Source of the DNA: Powellomyces hirtus
Lineage: Eukaryota > Chytridiomycota > Chytridiomycetes > Spizellomycetales > Powellomycetaceae
Reading direction: 5' to 3'
Length of the DNA stretch: 64,000 bases
Assembly (NCBI GenBank): GCA_025526995.1
Contig: JAHLKG010000012.1
Location: 434,001 to 498,000 of the forward strand
Shown here: positions 48,633-60,728 of the stretch, one piece after another
Layout: each line of letters starts with the position of its first letter
Numbering within the stretch: the stretch's first letter is position 1
Notes under the pieces: generated by a model
What the model saw: the letters and a program-made list of their open reading frames with translations, nothing else
Told to the model about the DNA's origin: nothing
Databases searched by the model: none
Made by a program: the position numbers and the translations under genes

Positions 48633-49248
48633 CGCAACCCTTCTCCCACTTGTTAAATCTATTACCGCCCAACCCCGGCTACGAACCTATCTCTGGCAAT
48701 CGTCCCTCGAAACGGCGGTTTTCCGCTGCACCAACGTGTATATATCTTCACTCCTGTCCCGTACTCCCTCGTCTTCTGCACTTTTATATACCCTGATCTC
48801 ATATTTCCCTTTCCTGTACAAAGAATTCTGTCACTCCACACCGTAGGCTCGATGATACTCGTTAACCGCAGAATAGTCATGTGTATCAAAATCCCCTTGT
48901 CAAACCTCGGTCAGGCTAATGTAGCTCTACTGCTGTGAATGCTGTTCTCCTAAATTCCGACTAGTCCTGCCAATGCTTTCATGAAGATATGATGACTGGG
49001 TTCATATGCGATGTTAGTGTTGTGTCATTCTGGAACTGTTGCACATCAGACTTCTTTCATTTTGTCTCCCAATGAGTATCCCCACTGAATATGCTCCAAT
49101 GAAAATCTGCTCGCAGTGTCGCTTAAGTGGAGGTTGCAGGTGAAGGTCCTGAAGAAAGCCGGGGGAAAGCGCAAGGAAAGTGAGAGGACAATCTCGGACA
49201 CATGTTGGGGGCACAGTCGAGTTTATTGTATGTATACAAAAAGGACGC
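48633..49248. other. Convergent intergenic region
   Basis: 3' flanks of the F-box and eL14 genes; no feature seen. Confidence 0.4.
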
Positions 49249-50175
49249 TTATTTAGCAGCGGCCTTCCTGAGCTTCGCGGCAGCCTTTCCAACGGTGGTA
49301 CGGCGCTGAAGGAAGCGAACAGAGCTTAGCAAGAAGTCCACGTCAAAACGGTACTGAAACCATACGTATACATACAGTCTTGCGGGCGAGCATCAGCTTG
49401 AATCGGTCCAGGTCAGACAGCTCAGCGCGGGCGGTACGCCTGGCAATCTTCTGGGCCCAAGCAGTCTTGTTCCATCGGGCAACGAGTTCCTGCTTCTCGA
49501 TGGCGGCCTTGAGGGCGGGGGTTCCGATGGTGCGGGGAATGGCAACCTTGAGGTCGGTCAGGGTGGCGCGCTTGAACGAGATGGACTGACGCTTGACACC
49601 CGTGGTAGGACCGTCGACAAGGACGCGAGAGTGGTCGACAATGTCGACGACAACGGCAAGCTTGCCGGCGTCGGGACCGTATGTCACGAGGACGACACGG
49701 CCGACCTCAACGTATCTGTTGAAAACCTGGGAAAAATGGCAGAAGAACATGTCCAGGTCAGCACATTGCTGCATATTGCTGGATATTCTCGGTACCCAAT
49801 CTCCGCAATCTTCGACTGCATTCGCCTCCTCCTTTGTGCCGTCTCCCCGAAGAATCGAAGCAACGTGCGGCCCTCCTCAACAATGTCAAATGAGAAATCC
49901 CTAATCGTTTTTTGGTAAGGTAATCGATCTGTCCTTGTCTTCCCATTCAAGACACCGCCTCATCGTCAATCGCATGTCGACTCCTCTGTGCTGTCATTGT
50001 CGTATCCTCCGACCGAGTTCCGCTCGAAATGGTCTCCATTCTAAAATCATCATGGGTCGTCTTCCTAGTCCAACGCTCAGCCATCCATCATCCATCCATC
50101 CATCCATCCACTCCCGACCCCATCGTATTTTGACGCTACCAATTTGTGCATAATGCCGCTCTCTCTGCGTACCAT
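49249..50175 (-). CDS. 60S ribosomal protein eL14 (RPL14)
   Basis: Exons 49726-49376 and 49305-49249 encode VFNRYVEVGRVVLVTYGPDAGKLAVVV, DHSRVLVDGPTTGVKRQ, DLKVAIPRTIGTPALKAAIEK, AWAQKIARRTARAELSDLDRFKLMLARKT and RRTTVGKAAAKLRKAAAK-stop, a clear eL14 (SH3-like N-terminal barrel plus C-terminal helix on the large subunit). The first of these exons begins with GTT right after a CCCAG acceptor, exactly where the family has its second residue, so the ATG must sit on a separate tiny exon. The best candidate is ATG at 50175-50173 followed by donor GTACGC, implying a 446-nt first intron and 136 aa in total; that exon is tentative, while the body is certain. Confidence 0.87.
50081..50121. repeat. (CATC)n tetranucleotide repeat
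   Basis: Imperfect tandem CATC units within the presumed first intron of the eL14 gene. Confidence 0.8.
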
Positions 50176-50952
50176 TCTTGAGTCCTTTGTCGTATGGAAT
50201 GGCGATTTTACCCAGGATCGTTCTTCCCAAGTGTTTAATCGTTTGACGAACTGTGACAGCAAAATCGCCGCCCTTCCGTCGGTTCGCGGTGGTTTGCGAG
50301 CTGCATGCTGGATGAAGTATGGCTGGATCGCGGTGCGGTTGGAGTGTGGAATCCTATATGTGGGATTGGGCGAATGGACGGATTCTGTTGCGCGGGAAGA
50401 ATGTTTGATGAGATTATGCGTTAGACGATTGACTGATTGGATGCAAATAGAAACAATTCATGACGTTGGGTATCTCGCAAAGTCTTTAATCTCCTGTAAG
50501 ACGGGGACAACCAGACCTTTCAGGCTATCGGGCCGCATGCCCCGGGCTTGATACTAACCACAATGCGGGCCGTCCTTGCATCAGCAGTGCCCGCTCCTGC
50601 TACCAATTTTTTATGCGTCGGCAAGGACACTTCCAGCTTTCATGCGTCACATACAGTTCTCATGTCACATTGTGGGAACGTATGGTGGAACGCAAATCAT
50701 CGCATTTTTCCAGTTCACACTGATGGACCAAGCACATTCAAGTATCTTGTATATAAATTCGAGCCCGGTGCGCATTGATTATACCACAGGGCCCTTATGT
50801 GAATTCGTCAATTTGATTGTTAGGGGCTACGTCGGCTGAGTGAAACAGGAGCAGCCAGCCAGTGATTGCTCATGCACGTGACCTTCGCGCGTTAATTGTG
50901 CGATTGGCTTCTGTGGCAACCCCCCGCCCCCACACCTCCTCCCCGCTCTCTC
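50176..50952. other. Divergent intergenic region upstream of eL14
   Basis: About 780 bp; CACGTGACC at 50875. Open frames of 76-135 codons on the plus strand have no recognisable features and are not annotated. Confidence 0.4.
50875..50881 (+). promoter_or_regulatory. CACGTGA E-box-like motif
   Basis: CACGTG followed by ACC, 72-78 bp before the ATG at 50953. Confidence 0.4.
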
Positions 50953-51474
50953 ATGCCCCGCCTGCCCGTAAAAACAACGAACACATCTTCCCACCGTCAC
51001 AGCACAAGAAATAAAAAACTGTCATCAAGAATGATACCTGCAACAGCCCTCAACAGCCTCCCCGAAGAGCTCTGGCAACAGATCGGGGCCCGCTCCGACA
51101 ATATCACCGCTTCAGCCCTCCTTCTCGCTCGCCATTGGCGCCTCTATACATCCTCCCACCGTCGTTTTCGACTCGCCCAGCAAGCCCTTTCCCGCAAACT
51201 CAAGTTCCCACATCACGCCGCCTACACAGAACGGGACCCGGCACTCCGCAAATCCCAAACGGACGCATATGTCGAAGTCGAGGTCGGGCGGTATCTCCTT
51301 GTCCGCCGCATTGTGGATGTTCGCCCAGCTCGGTCGGCGGGAAAGAATGCGGTCCGGGAAGGAGTGGTGCATCAGAGATTATATGTCCATAAACCTGGGT
51401 TTACGGGCGGCTGGGAGCGAGGTGTCGACGGGACTCCAAGCTGCTATCATTTCCGTAATAGATGTTGTTTCTGA
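50953..51474 (+). CDS. Small protein with F-box-like segment, unknown
   Basis: Single exon of 173 aa from ATG at 50953 (the upstream in-frame codon at 50896 is TTG). Residues about 30-65 (ALNSLPEELWQQIGARSDN, ASALLLARHWRLYTSS) resemble the first two helices of an F-box, including the Leu-Pro-x-Glu-x-hydrophobic signature. The remainder is basic and lacks a known domain, ending in RNRCCF. The upstream CACGTGA motif supports a promoter. Could equally be a chance frame; no second exon was found. Confidence 0.42.
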   Translation: MPRLPVKTTNTSSHRHSTRNKKLSSRMIPATALNSLPEELWQQIGARSDNITASALLLARHWRLYTSSHRRFRLAQQALSRKLKFPHHAAYTERDPALRKSQTDAYVEVEVGRYLLVRRIVDVRPARSAGKNAVREGVVHQRLYVHKPGFTGGWERGVDGTPSCYHFRNRCCF

Positions 51475-52057
51475 AGAACATACGTGTAACATATGTATAT
51501 ATAGAGCCCGATACTTGTAAAAGAACTGCTGAAATGTACCGTATCGTATTCTCCTGATTCACTACCTAATGCTACTCTATAAGCTGCAAGACTTTGGCGC
51601 ATATCTCGCATCTGCTCGTACTTGAAGCAAGAGTACACTCGGCTTGCATAGCCGGCTGCGCAGGAAGCATGTGGCGTTTAACGTGCAGTAACGTATCTGC
51701 AGCATGGGTCTTAGACCATCTGATCGCTGCTTACGTTAGCGAGACTTGAGGACGGGAAAACAACGTCGCGTGTATTTCACATGAAATGCTAGCAATTGCA
51801 TTTGACGAAATGAAACAAGAATGGGTAGAAAATGGTCTCTAATGTACGTCGTCTCTTTTATTGCTTTACGTTGTGAAAGCATTCAGGTTTCTCACCCTCT
51901 AGTTGCAATGTTTCTGTAGTGGTCACCACAATTCCGAGAACGGGATGGCGGACTTGCGACGACGACGTGTTTCCCGCAGTCAGGAAGTGAGCCCGAAAGC
52001 AACTGGACGCGGATAAGGAGTCACTACTCTGCTCCCAAAAACGACCTCGCTGCACTC
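51475..52057. other. Intergenic region
   Basis: About 580 bp of AT-rich sequence between same-strand genes. Nothing recognised. Confidence 0.4.
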
Positions 52058-52899
52058 ATGTCGCATCCTATTCCACCTCCCACACGCAAGGTTGGCACCG
52101 CGTGGAGTTCCGTAGGTTTGACAAACTATGGCTGAGATTGTTTCCTTTTGGAGTATGACACCACACTATCAAGAAGCCAAGGTCGCTTTTTCGATGGACC
52201 CAACATTTCCTCAAAGGCCGGGGGTGGGCCGTCCTCATTGCCGCAGCAGGCGGAACGCATGGCAACACGTTTGGAGGGTATGCGATCTGAACTTGATGGG
52301 TTGTGTGCGGAAGTGAATGGGCTTCTTTCAGCCGGATCAAGATCAAACATTTCGGGTTCAATCCCACACACAGTGCCGATCCGGGTATCCACCATCTACC
52401 CACTCTCTCCATCACCGAACCGTTCGCTGGCAGTCAGTCCTGCTCCGCGATCACAGACACGACAACAACCCTCGTCACCTACTCGCAACAAAGACGCGGT
52501 GGAAGCAAATGAGCTGGACAACAGCCTTTTGCAGCATGAGGCGGACTTGAAGGCAATGGTTAAAAACTATATGGCGGACTTGGAAATATCTCTACGCAGC
52601 GCGGCTGACACTCTTAACGCGGCATATCACCGCGAAGATCGTCACGTCTCTGGACACTCATCACATGACACGTCGCCTCGGTCAACGTCAATCAATCGAA
52701 GTGGAGCAAGCACGGCAAATGTGGCAAGATACCAAAAATCTCGTAAGATATTGTTTTCTGACCACACAAAAATTGATCTCTCAATAACATTGCTTTTGGC
52801 AATGGAATAGATTCGAGCGCAAAGCATAGTGCTAGGTCAACGAGAGGGAGAAGTACAACCCCTGGCTCTGCAGCAGCTCACAACAGAGCATGGAGATGA
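52058..52899 (+). CDS. Small coiled-coil-prone protein, unknown (3' end uncertain)
   Basis: Model: exons 52058-52111, 52154-52742 and 52811-52899, 243 aa, with GTAGGT and GTAAGA donors. The first exon reads MSHPIPPPTRKVGTAWSS; the second includes MATRLEGMRSELDGLCAEV, a long Ser/Pro linker and ELDNSLLQHEADLKAMVKNY. Two helices with heptad-like Leu spacing suggest a dimeric coiled coil. In the last exon a different frame (from a weaker GTGGCA donor) would read LGQREGEVQPLALQQLTTEHGDE and run to a GTGAGT donor at 52911, implying more exons; I could not decide. The gene converges on CCDC112 with only about 140 bp between stops. Confidence 0.45.
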
Positions 52900-53041
52900 G
52901 GGGTATGACGGGTGAGTAACCGAATGCCCTTCCGATTGGTGTATTCATCCGTTACGGCAACTGCCATGAAGCTGAGCTTTATCATGGACATTGTTTTTGT
53001 GTCTGCCACGAGGAATATATACAAATCTTTTTACATCACAC

Positions 53042-55872
53042 TTATATTTCCCTCCGCCAACATGGTATCTGCCTGAGACCGAAAGTCCACATTAGTTGCT
53101 ATGGAAAACACCATTGCTTCTCGGGCACGGACCTCCATACCTTCGGGGCAAGGGATTTGTCTTGAACTGTGCGTTGGCCTTCTCGTGCGGCTCGTGGGCT
53201 GGACTATCAACTTTGGTCTGGAACGCTGCGGTAGGCTGCAAGATCCGCGACGGATCTCGGGTCGTATGCACCTCCACCTGATCAAATATGTTAAACGCTT
53301 TGCTTTGATTAAATTGGAATGGTGATGATGTGATGAACACCTTTTTTCGCAATTTGGCCAAACGCTGCTCTTTTTCGGCTGCTGCTTTGGATTTGGCCTC
53401 GTCTCCAGCACGCCGTTTCCGGACGTAGTCCATATTCTGAGAAGGTTATAGTCTGGGTTCAGCCGGGACGCATGCAGATGCGCAACGCATGTATAAGGAA
53501 GGGTACCTTTTCAGCGAGCCGCTTGGCGTCTTGCTGTGCCAAACGCATGCGAAGGGCTCGGTCGTGATCTTCCATTTCAGTGCGCATCTGCTGATCCAGC
53601 AGGTATTGTTCTTTGCGTTGCTGCACGTATACGTTGACACATTCTTTTTGTAAACGCTGCAGTAGGTTTGCCTTCATTAGGTGTTGTTCATCCAGCAGTC
53701 AACGTAGTGAAGGTGACTTTACCTTCTGCTCACGCCACCGCTGCTGTTCCGCCAACTTTTCGGCTTCTTGTCTCAGTTGCTTCGCCATCAGCGCTTCCTC
53801 TTCTACCTTCTTTTGCGCCTAATTTACATCCTGCACATCAGCCACTTGAGAAGAATGATGATCAGCTGCGCCAACATACCTTCCACGCCTCCAACTCCCT
53901 CTTCTGTGCTTCTCTAGCGATCCGATTACTTTCAATAGTTGACCCGGAAGCGACACCTTTTTTTTCTTTTGTTTCCATGGCCTTTTCTTGCTTCTCCGCT
54001 GTTACCTGTCGGAGGCGCACACTTCAATAAGAGAATGCATGAGAACTGATCAGGTTGCAGTGCGTACTGCTTTTCTCTGCTTCCATGTGGCAATCGCAGC
54101 TTTCCGCGCCTCCGTCAACCGAATCAAGCTCTGATACCATGTCTCATGGCTCGAAGCCTCATCATATCCAATCCCCGGGATATGGGACATACACGCTTGC
54201 AAAAACGCATTGGTGTCAGTCTACCGCAAAAAATGTCAATAACGTAAAGAATATGAGGAGGACGGCATCTCCATCATTTTCTTACACCATGTTTCTCGCG
54301 CAACTTCACAAACGCGTTATGGCTGAACTCTTCCCATCCTCCGAACCGGCCACCGTGTCGGGTGAGGAAGTTCTGGGAGGATGCGAAAGGAAATTACAAA
54401 TTTTAGAGATACGCCAACATAGTCTTTATATCTTGCTAAAGCTACAGCTACCTGGTATGCTACCACTTCTGGTAATAGGTGGCCATCTTCGTGCCCTGAG
54501 GTTCGCGTCAAGGGGAGAATAGCATGCTTAATTCTACCCGTGGGACCGCTTTCTGCGGCCGTGTCGTCCATCTGGTCCCATACAGCCATATTTTCGGTGA
54601 ACATGGCAAGTTCGGCTGAGAGTGTTTTTTCCTGTTGTGTGAGTGTCTGGAGGCTATGGGGTAGTGAGTGAGGTGATGGATTTTGATGGGAAAGCGAAAA
54701 GGCTGCACTATACCCTTTTTGTAGAGAAGTCCTGTAGACCATTATTTTCCCCTCAATGGTCTCCATGAGCATCTTCATCGATGCAATATCTGAAAAAAGT
54801 CAGCGTACGTCACTTCCATCACGAACACTACCGAGAACATACACGTCTGGCCCGGCTTTGGATGGTCGATATGTGCCCAGAGCTTTCCAATAATCGCTTT
54901 CAAATCCGAGTATTGCTCCGCCGCGCTATTCGCTGCCATTCGACATTAGCATTATTCCCCTGACCACATGTATCTTAAATGAATGAGTCATACCTTCATT
55001 GCTGATCTCATTTGCATGCATGTCCTCAACATGAACGCCAATGTCGGCGCGGATGATGGGCCGGGTCGCGATCAAATGAAGTTGACGTTCGAGTGCTTGG
55101 GCTCTGCAAGCTCATGATTTAGCGGTTAATATTGGAATTGCATGGTCGAGTGGAACGCACTTGCTGTTCTCTTTGTACATGGTCTCTAATAAATCCGCAA
55201 CTGCGCGGTCTCGTCGGCATTCAGCAGGTTTGGGAGCAGGGATCCGCTCGTTGCCTCTTTGAACCGCCCGCTTTGATTCGTTGTGTTGTACCTGCGATCG
55301 TTTCTGCTGCCCTCATCTTAGTCAGAAGCACAAAGCAGCCATTGCGTCGAAGTTAGGGTTACCATAGACACATGCTTCTTTGATTCTTCTTCTGGATCAG
55401 ACCCTCGGTCCGAATCGGGGTAAGATAACGCATCGGCATCGTCTTGCTGTTTTGCCTGTGCGAGATTCTCTTGCAGCCTCCCCAGCTCCTCCATCATTTT
55501 TGAAATTATTTGGCGATCATCTGCCGCTTGCTCACTCTCACCCCGCGATCTCGCATAATCATCCTCCTCTCTCCCATTTGTGGCTGATTCACTCTGCTGA
55601 ATTTCATCATCATCTCCTGAGCGATCACCTCCACTCCGCGACGCTTCTCTACACCCTTCCTCTGTTTCTGATGTGACTGATCCGCCTCCTCTTTCCTCCC
55701 AACATTCTTCAATATCCTCTTCGAAGCTAGAATCTGACTGATGGTGGGACACTGTGCGGTGGTACGCGCTTTCATCCCTTTCTGCTACCAAGTGATGCTT
55801 TAAGGCTTTGATGGGCGTTGGGCTCGCCGGGCGACTGCTGATGGGGGTCTCGGGAGATAGTACCGAGAGCAT
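53042..55872 (-). CDS. CCDC112 orthologue (centriolar-satellite coiled-coil protein)
   Basis: Fourteen exons from 55872 to 53042, all in phase, 674 aa. Acidic/Ser-rich N-terminus (to about 170), then coiled coils. The family signature is complete: the FLTRHGGRFGGWEEFSHNAFVKLREKHG segment (about 379-407, compare the animal protein's Gln-Gly-Ala-Trp-Asp-Asp-x-Asp-His), a series of Gln/Glu/Lys-rich helices (AREAQKRELEAWK, MAKQLRQEAEKLAEQQ), the DPSRILQPTAAF motif and the C-terminal PRRQIPCWRREI (animal form IPHRAIPTWRQG). Animal CCDC112 localises to centriolar satellites and primary-cilium bases. Presence here argues for a flagellated fungus. Internal junctions include GTATGT, GTGCGT and GTACCC donors; exons are 31-510 nt. 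Start ATG at 55872; an upstream GTG-initiated extension was rejected. Confidence 0.88.
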
Positions 55873-56805
55873 GTTTGAGGTATGGACTTGCGGTTGGAGG
55901 TTTTGGGTAAGAAAGGGTCGAATGGAAATTGACAGGATGTCGCGCCACGTTTCGCCGACGCGTTCTGGGACGCGACATGAAAAGCTGCGTCTTGATCGTC
56001 GCACCTCACACCTACAAGACGAATTCCTCGTTCGCTAAAAAAAAGTTGACTTTCGATTACAATGCGAGTAAAACTCTGAATAGTCATCACTGATAGGATC
56101 CTGACCAATGACTGTCGGTACAAGGTCAGTTCAAGGTCAAACAATTCAATCAAACACGGAAATTTTGAAAAGAACAATATTAGAATCTTTCAGCTTGTTC
56201 AAATTGTACATTACAACTTTTTAAATATTCTTTGTATATATTTATTGAAAAATAATGGCATCCTATCCAGGAGGCTATTAGTGGATTAATGTTGCTGAGC
56301 TGATTGTTGACTAGTTCTCGCATGAGCACGCTGAGGAACAGTGCCACCACAACGAGTATATGGAAACTATATATGAACTCATGCTCCGAGGCTCTACCCG
56401 CTGATTTCCGCAACCCCCCCCCACCCCCACCTCACCTGTATATAAGAAATACACTTGGGTTCCGAAATTATCTTTATCATGAAACTTTACAAAGAAATTT
56501 GTACAATTATTGCAAGAGCAAGACGTGCATACATGCGCGGACAAGACCCAGAGTGTAATAGAATGAATGGGTGAGAAAAGACAATACGGGGCGGCCATCT
56601 CACGAGGTCCAGGACGAGTCGTCTTTCTTTGGCGTCGCGGAAAATTGACAACAACACACGTTGACCTCAGGCGCGTCTGTATGAGTCACACACCAACCCA
56701 TGATGAGCAAATCACTGCATTGACAGGTCCCGCCGATCGGATTCACCGGAGCTCATTGCCGTCAAAAAAAACAACACCACCGGCGAAAGGACACCGTAAA
56801 CCATC
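55873..56805. other. Divergent promoter region (CCDC112 / HEATR4-like)
   Basis: About 930 bp separating the start codons of two cilium-related genes. I looked for an RFX X-box (GTNRCC...RGYAAC) and saw no convincing copy; nothing else stands out. AT-rich centre (about 56150-56300). Confidence 0.5.
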
Positions 56806-59800
56806 ATGCGCGAAAGTTCTGTCACTCGCCCATCTCCTCCCCACGAGGTCGACATGGCACTGCTCCGTCTTCCTGACGGACACCGTGGTTATCGGGGTAT
56901 CATAGTCCATGATCCACGAGACGACCCTCACTTGGGTCCACAGTACCGCCGCCCGCACCGTAAAGCGCTGCTCATTACCAACTCCAAACGGCAAAAGACC
57001 GGCAGTGAGGGGACATTGACCGAAGCTAGCGGCGAAGTTAGAACGCATCAGAACCCCGTTGCCGCCGCGATCGACCAACCCTACATTCGCTCCAGTCGGC
57101 GACCCACCGTCCGCAAACCCCCACCCCTCCCACCTGGGCTCGAAAGCCAGAAACATGAGATCAAAATGCTGCAAGAGGCCTTTGCGACTGTGGAGAGGGA
57201 ACGAGAGGCAGAGAAGCGGATAGCTGAAACCAAATTTCATCTCCAATTTGATGATCATGTACGATCGCAGGTGGGGGAGTATCGGGGTCATGGCATACAA
57301 GCTTTGTTTGAGGCGCCCATGGCACTGAGTAAAGTGGGAGAGAGTTTGTCAAAGGAGATGACAAAGAGTATACATAAGAGTCAGTGGTTGACAATGATGC
57401 CGCCGAAGGGAACGGAACGACCGTTTCCCCAGGCGATGGCGAGGATTAGGACACAGTCTGCGTCGGGGCGGCAAGGAAATGAAGACGGGGAGCTGCTGAA
57501 GACTTCAACTGCAGATTCAAGCCATGGCGTTAAAGCTCTCGCATCAACTCCGGGCGCGGCCGCCGCAGGAGAAGAAGCCGGAAAAACAGATCGGACCCAC
57601 ACAACACCCACCACAAAAGAAAACCAACGTGGCTCAACTCCCTCAGGCAGACCCGCATCTCTAGTCACACCAGACGGCAACCCCGACCGCCGCAAATCCA
57701 TGGGCCGGACCCCCAAAAGTGGCAAAGCCAGTCGGCAAGCATCCATTGCAAAAGACTCGACCGCCATAACCCCACCCACCCAACCGCAAACACTCTCCCG
57801 CTCCACCATCCGCTTCCTCAAAAAGCTCACTCGCGAGGGGCTGGACCCCACCCACGCCGTCCTCACATCCAACGGCATCGACTCCCTACTCCGCACGACC
57901 CTGATGGGCGTCAACTGGACGCACACTGACGAACAACATCGAAGCGGGAGTTCGCGTAGCACCAATCGTCGTGCGACCGCGAGATTGCGAAGGGGGTATA
58001 ACCCCGAAGAGTATAAGAGAGCGATGCGAGCGGGTGATGACTATAAGGTGCCGGAACAGATGCATCGAGTGGAAGATACGCATGCGGGGATCCATCTTGT
58101 GATCCCGAATGTGAGGGAAATGAAGGATGAGGATGATACGTCGGCCGTGGGAGAAGAGGAGGAGGAGGAGAATGGGTCGGAAAGTAGGACAAAGACGCTG
58201 GATGCGGCTGACCCGTTGGCGGATTTCAGTGTCAAGTTTTTGCAGATTTTGGGCAAAGTGAGTTAGGGGCTCTATTGTATTTCCAGAGTCGAGGCTTGCA
58301 ATCATTGGAAATCTGACACTGACTGTAGACTGGTTTTGATGTAAGGAAAGTCCAAGAAGGCGGCATCCCAGCAGGCGACATTACCAATGCCCGAACCGCA
58401 GCCCAGCGCGCCCGAAAAGTTCTCTATGGTGCGCCTAGTCATTTTGCGTAAGAATCACCTGCTTCCACCATTACTTGTCCACTCCAATCATTCTCACATC
58501 TATGTCATTGTAGTGAAACGAGTAGCTACCGAGCGCTACAAGCCCAAGTACGGCCTCTCAGCCGCCGATGAAGGCAAATCGGCAGGAACAGCGGCGGGCC
58601 ACGCCATCACCGATTTCCTGCACAGTCCCTACGCTGCGCTCCAAGCGGCTCCCGCAAAAGGCACTCCAGCTCACGATGCCCTCACCAAAATCCTCATGCT
58701 GGGTCTCTGCGACGAATCCGACGACCACACGCTCCGGTTTGAATCGTTCAAGATCCTGACTCTGATTGACCCCGACCCACAACTTGGGCGATGGGAGGCG
58801 ATCGCGTTCCGGAAAGTGGTGGATGAGATGTTGCAGGAGGGCAACCATGGAGATAGGTGGTTGGCTGCGACCACGCTTGCGAGCCAACAGGAAGTGAATT
58901 CCGCTGTGTTGGGTATTTTGTTGCAGTCGTTAGGGGAGGTGGATACGAATCGCCGCAAACACGCTATTGAATTAATTGCGGGATTGGATGTGCTGTTTGC
59001 GGATGAGGTCCTAGAGGGCATCTTGCATGGCACAAGCAGTACGAGCTGGAAGGTGCGGCAGGATTCGTCGATACTGCTGGAGCGATGGATTGCGAAGCTA
59101 GCTCCCCTCTGGACCAAAGAATCCACCCGGCAAACGCCCCCCAACGGAGAGGCAACGGGTCCGTCCTCCCCCTCGCGTAGCTCGACAGCCGCCACCATCC
59201 CAACCCACTCCCGACCGGTCACGCAAGCCTCCTCATCCGTCCCGGCCGCTGCTGGCACTCCACCCCCGTCAACTCCCATTCCCCGGCTCCTGCACCGCAG
59301 CATCGAGACGCTGCTGACGATGATGTGGAACGACTGGAGCACCGAGGTGCGTGACACGGCGGCCGTGTCGCTCGGTCGGCTGGGGAAAGGACCCGTCATA
59401 GTCGACTGGATCGTGACGCTTTTGGGATCCGAGGACCCTCTGCGCCGGATTGACGCGTTGCGATCGCTTACCCGGTTGGTGGTGCTGCAACCTAGTGCGG
59501 TGGACCTGTATTTGAAGTGCTTGGTGGATGAGTTTGCAAGTGTGCGGGTGGAGGCGTGTAAGGTATATACGAAAATCAAGGGGGGCATGAAAATATCTCG
59601 AGCAGAGCAGTTTTGTTGACCGATTTGATGTGTGTGTTTTTTGTGTAGCTGGCTTGCATTGTCAGACCTTCAGATCGCAGGATCCTGAACGCTCTACTGG
59701 ACCGGTTCAGTGATTTCTTCTGGCAAGTGCGGGCTTATGCCGTAAAAGGTACGAAAGACCTCCCATACAGCACAGATAATCCCAGTTCTTCATTCCAACT

Positions 59801-60514
59801 CCCGAAACCATTGACTCCCCAGCCATCGGCGTCCTCCTCAACACGGACCCGCAAGTCCACGGCGCACTGCGCTGCGCCCTCTACCACGATAAACACGCTT
59901 CCGTCCGGGCGGAAGCCATCGAAGCCAGCTTGAAACTCGGCATCCTCTCCCACAACAAGGATCTGCAAGAAGCCGTTTTCACATTACTCGAGACTGACAC
60001 CTCACCCGCCGTCCGCACCCAAGCCGAAAAAGCACTCGTCGCCGTCGGAGTCATCGGAGCCTCCAACCCGCTAACCGACAGCGCCGACACCATCAGAGAC
60101 AGAGACGCATCTATCTCCGCCGCCGCCCCCGCCACGACCCCCGGTTCCAGCACACGCCCCCAACACACGATGGTCCCCTACCCGCACCTCCTGACCAACC
60201 GCCCCGCGCACGAAGTGGAGGTGTTTCTGCGCACGTCTCTCGTAACGGAGATGGAATTAGAAGCGGTGATGGACCAGGTCCGCGAGATGGCAGGACAGAG
60301 CCAGGTCATGCAGGAAGTGGCGGAACTGGACCCGGGTGAGGATGAGGACGGGTTGGACATGGACAGAGTGGATGACCATATGCCCGATGTCAAGAGCATA
60401 CATGGGAAAAAACCGAGGAAACATGTCGATGTTGGATTGCCCGATATTGTGAGGAGGTTGCCGGGAGTGCCGTACCATAGACCCTGGCAGGCGTCGGAGG
60501 TCAGAACGAATTAA
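56806..60514 (+). CDS. HEATR4-like HEAT-repeat protein
   Basis: Five exons: 56806-58257, 58351-58447, 58514-59562, 59649-59748, 59823-60514, 1129 aa. The N-terminal half (to about 480) is Ser/Pro/Lys-rich with a short helix (QEAFATVEREREAEKRIAETK). The second half is a solenoid: LTKILMLGLCDESDDHTLRFESFKIL, DRWLAATTLASQQEV, NRRKHAIELIAGLD, WKVRQDSSILLERWI, VRDTAAVSLGRLGKG, RIDALRSLTRLVVL, VRVEACKLACIV, FWQVRAYAVKAIGVLL, VRAEAIEASLKLGIL and VRTQAEKALVAVG, i.e. at least nine HEAT-like repeats. Overall order and the C-terminal RRLPGVPYHRPW-type segment fit HEATR4, a poorly known protein found mainly in ciliated animals and flagellates. Second intron boundaries were chosen by phase; the HEATR4 name rests on architecture, so treat as family-level. 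Confidence 0.78.
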
Positions 60515-60728
60515 CTCCACCCCCCTCTTTATACAATGTCTTTCTATTGCTCTTCTTTCGTCGGAGTTGCTTCTTTGACAGTTTTTGACGGGATCCTGGA
60601 TATAGCGCGTTGAACTTGGTCGGACATTTTCGGACGCAGTTCGGAGAAAATAAGTGATAAGTCAAAAACAAAAAGTTACACTTGCCCAGCGCATCCCACC
60701 ATTCAGCAATCCCAAGATCACAGCAAAG

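Noticed and set aside
50144..50551. Plus-strand open frame of 135 codons overlapping the presumed eL14 first intron
   Set aside because: No domain, biased codon pattern or splice support; opposite to an established ribosomal protein gene.
55981..56004. GTG-initiated N-terminal extension of the CCDC112 protein
   Set aside because: The first in-frame ATG is at 55872; initiation at GTG in a nuclear fungal gene is improbable.
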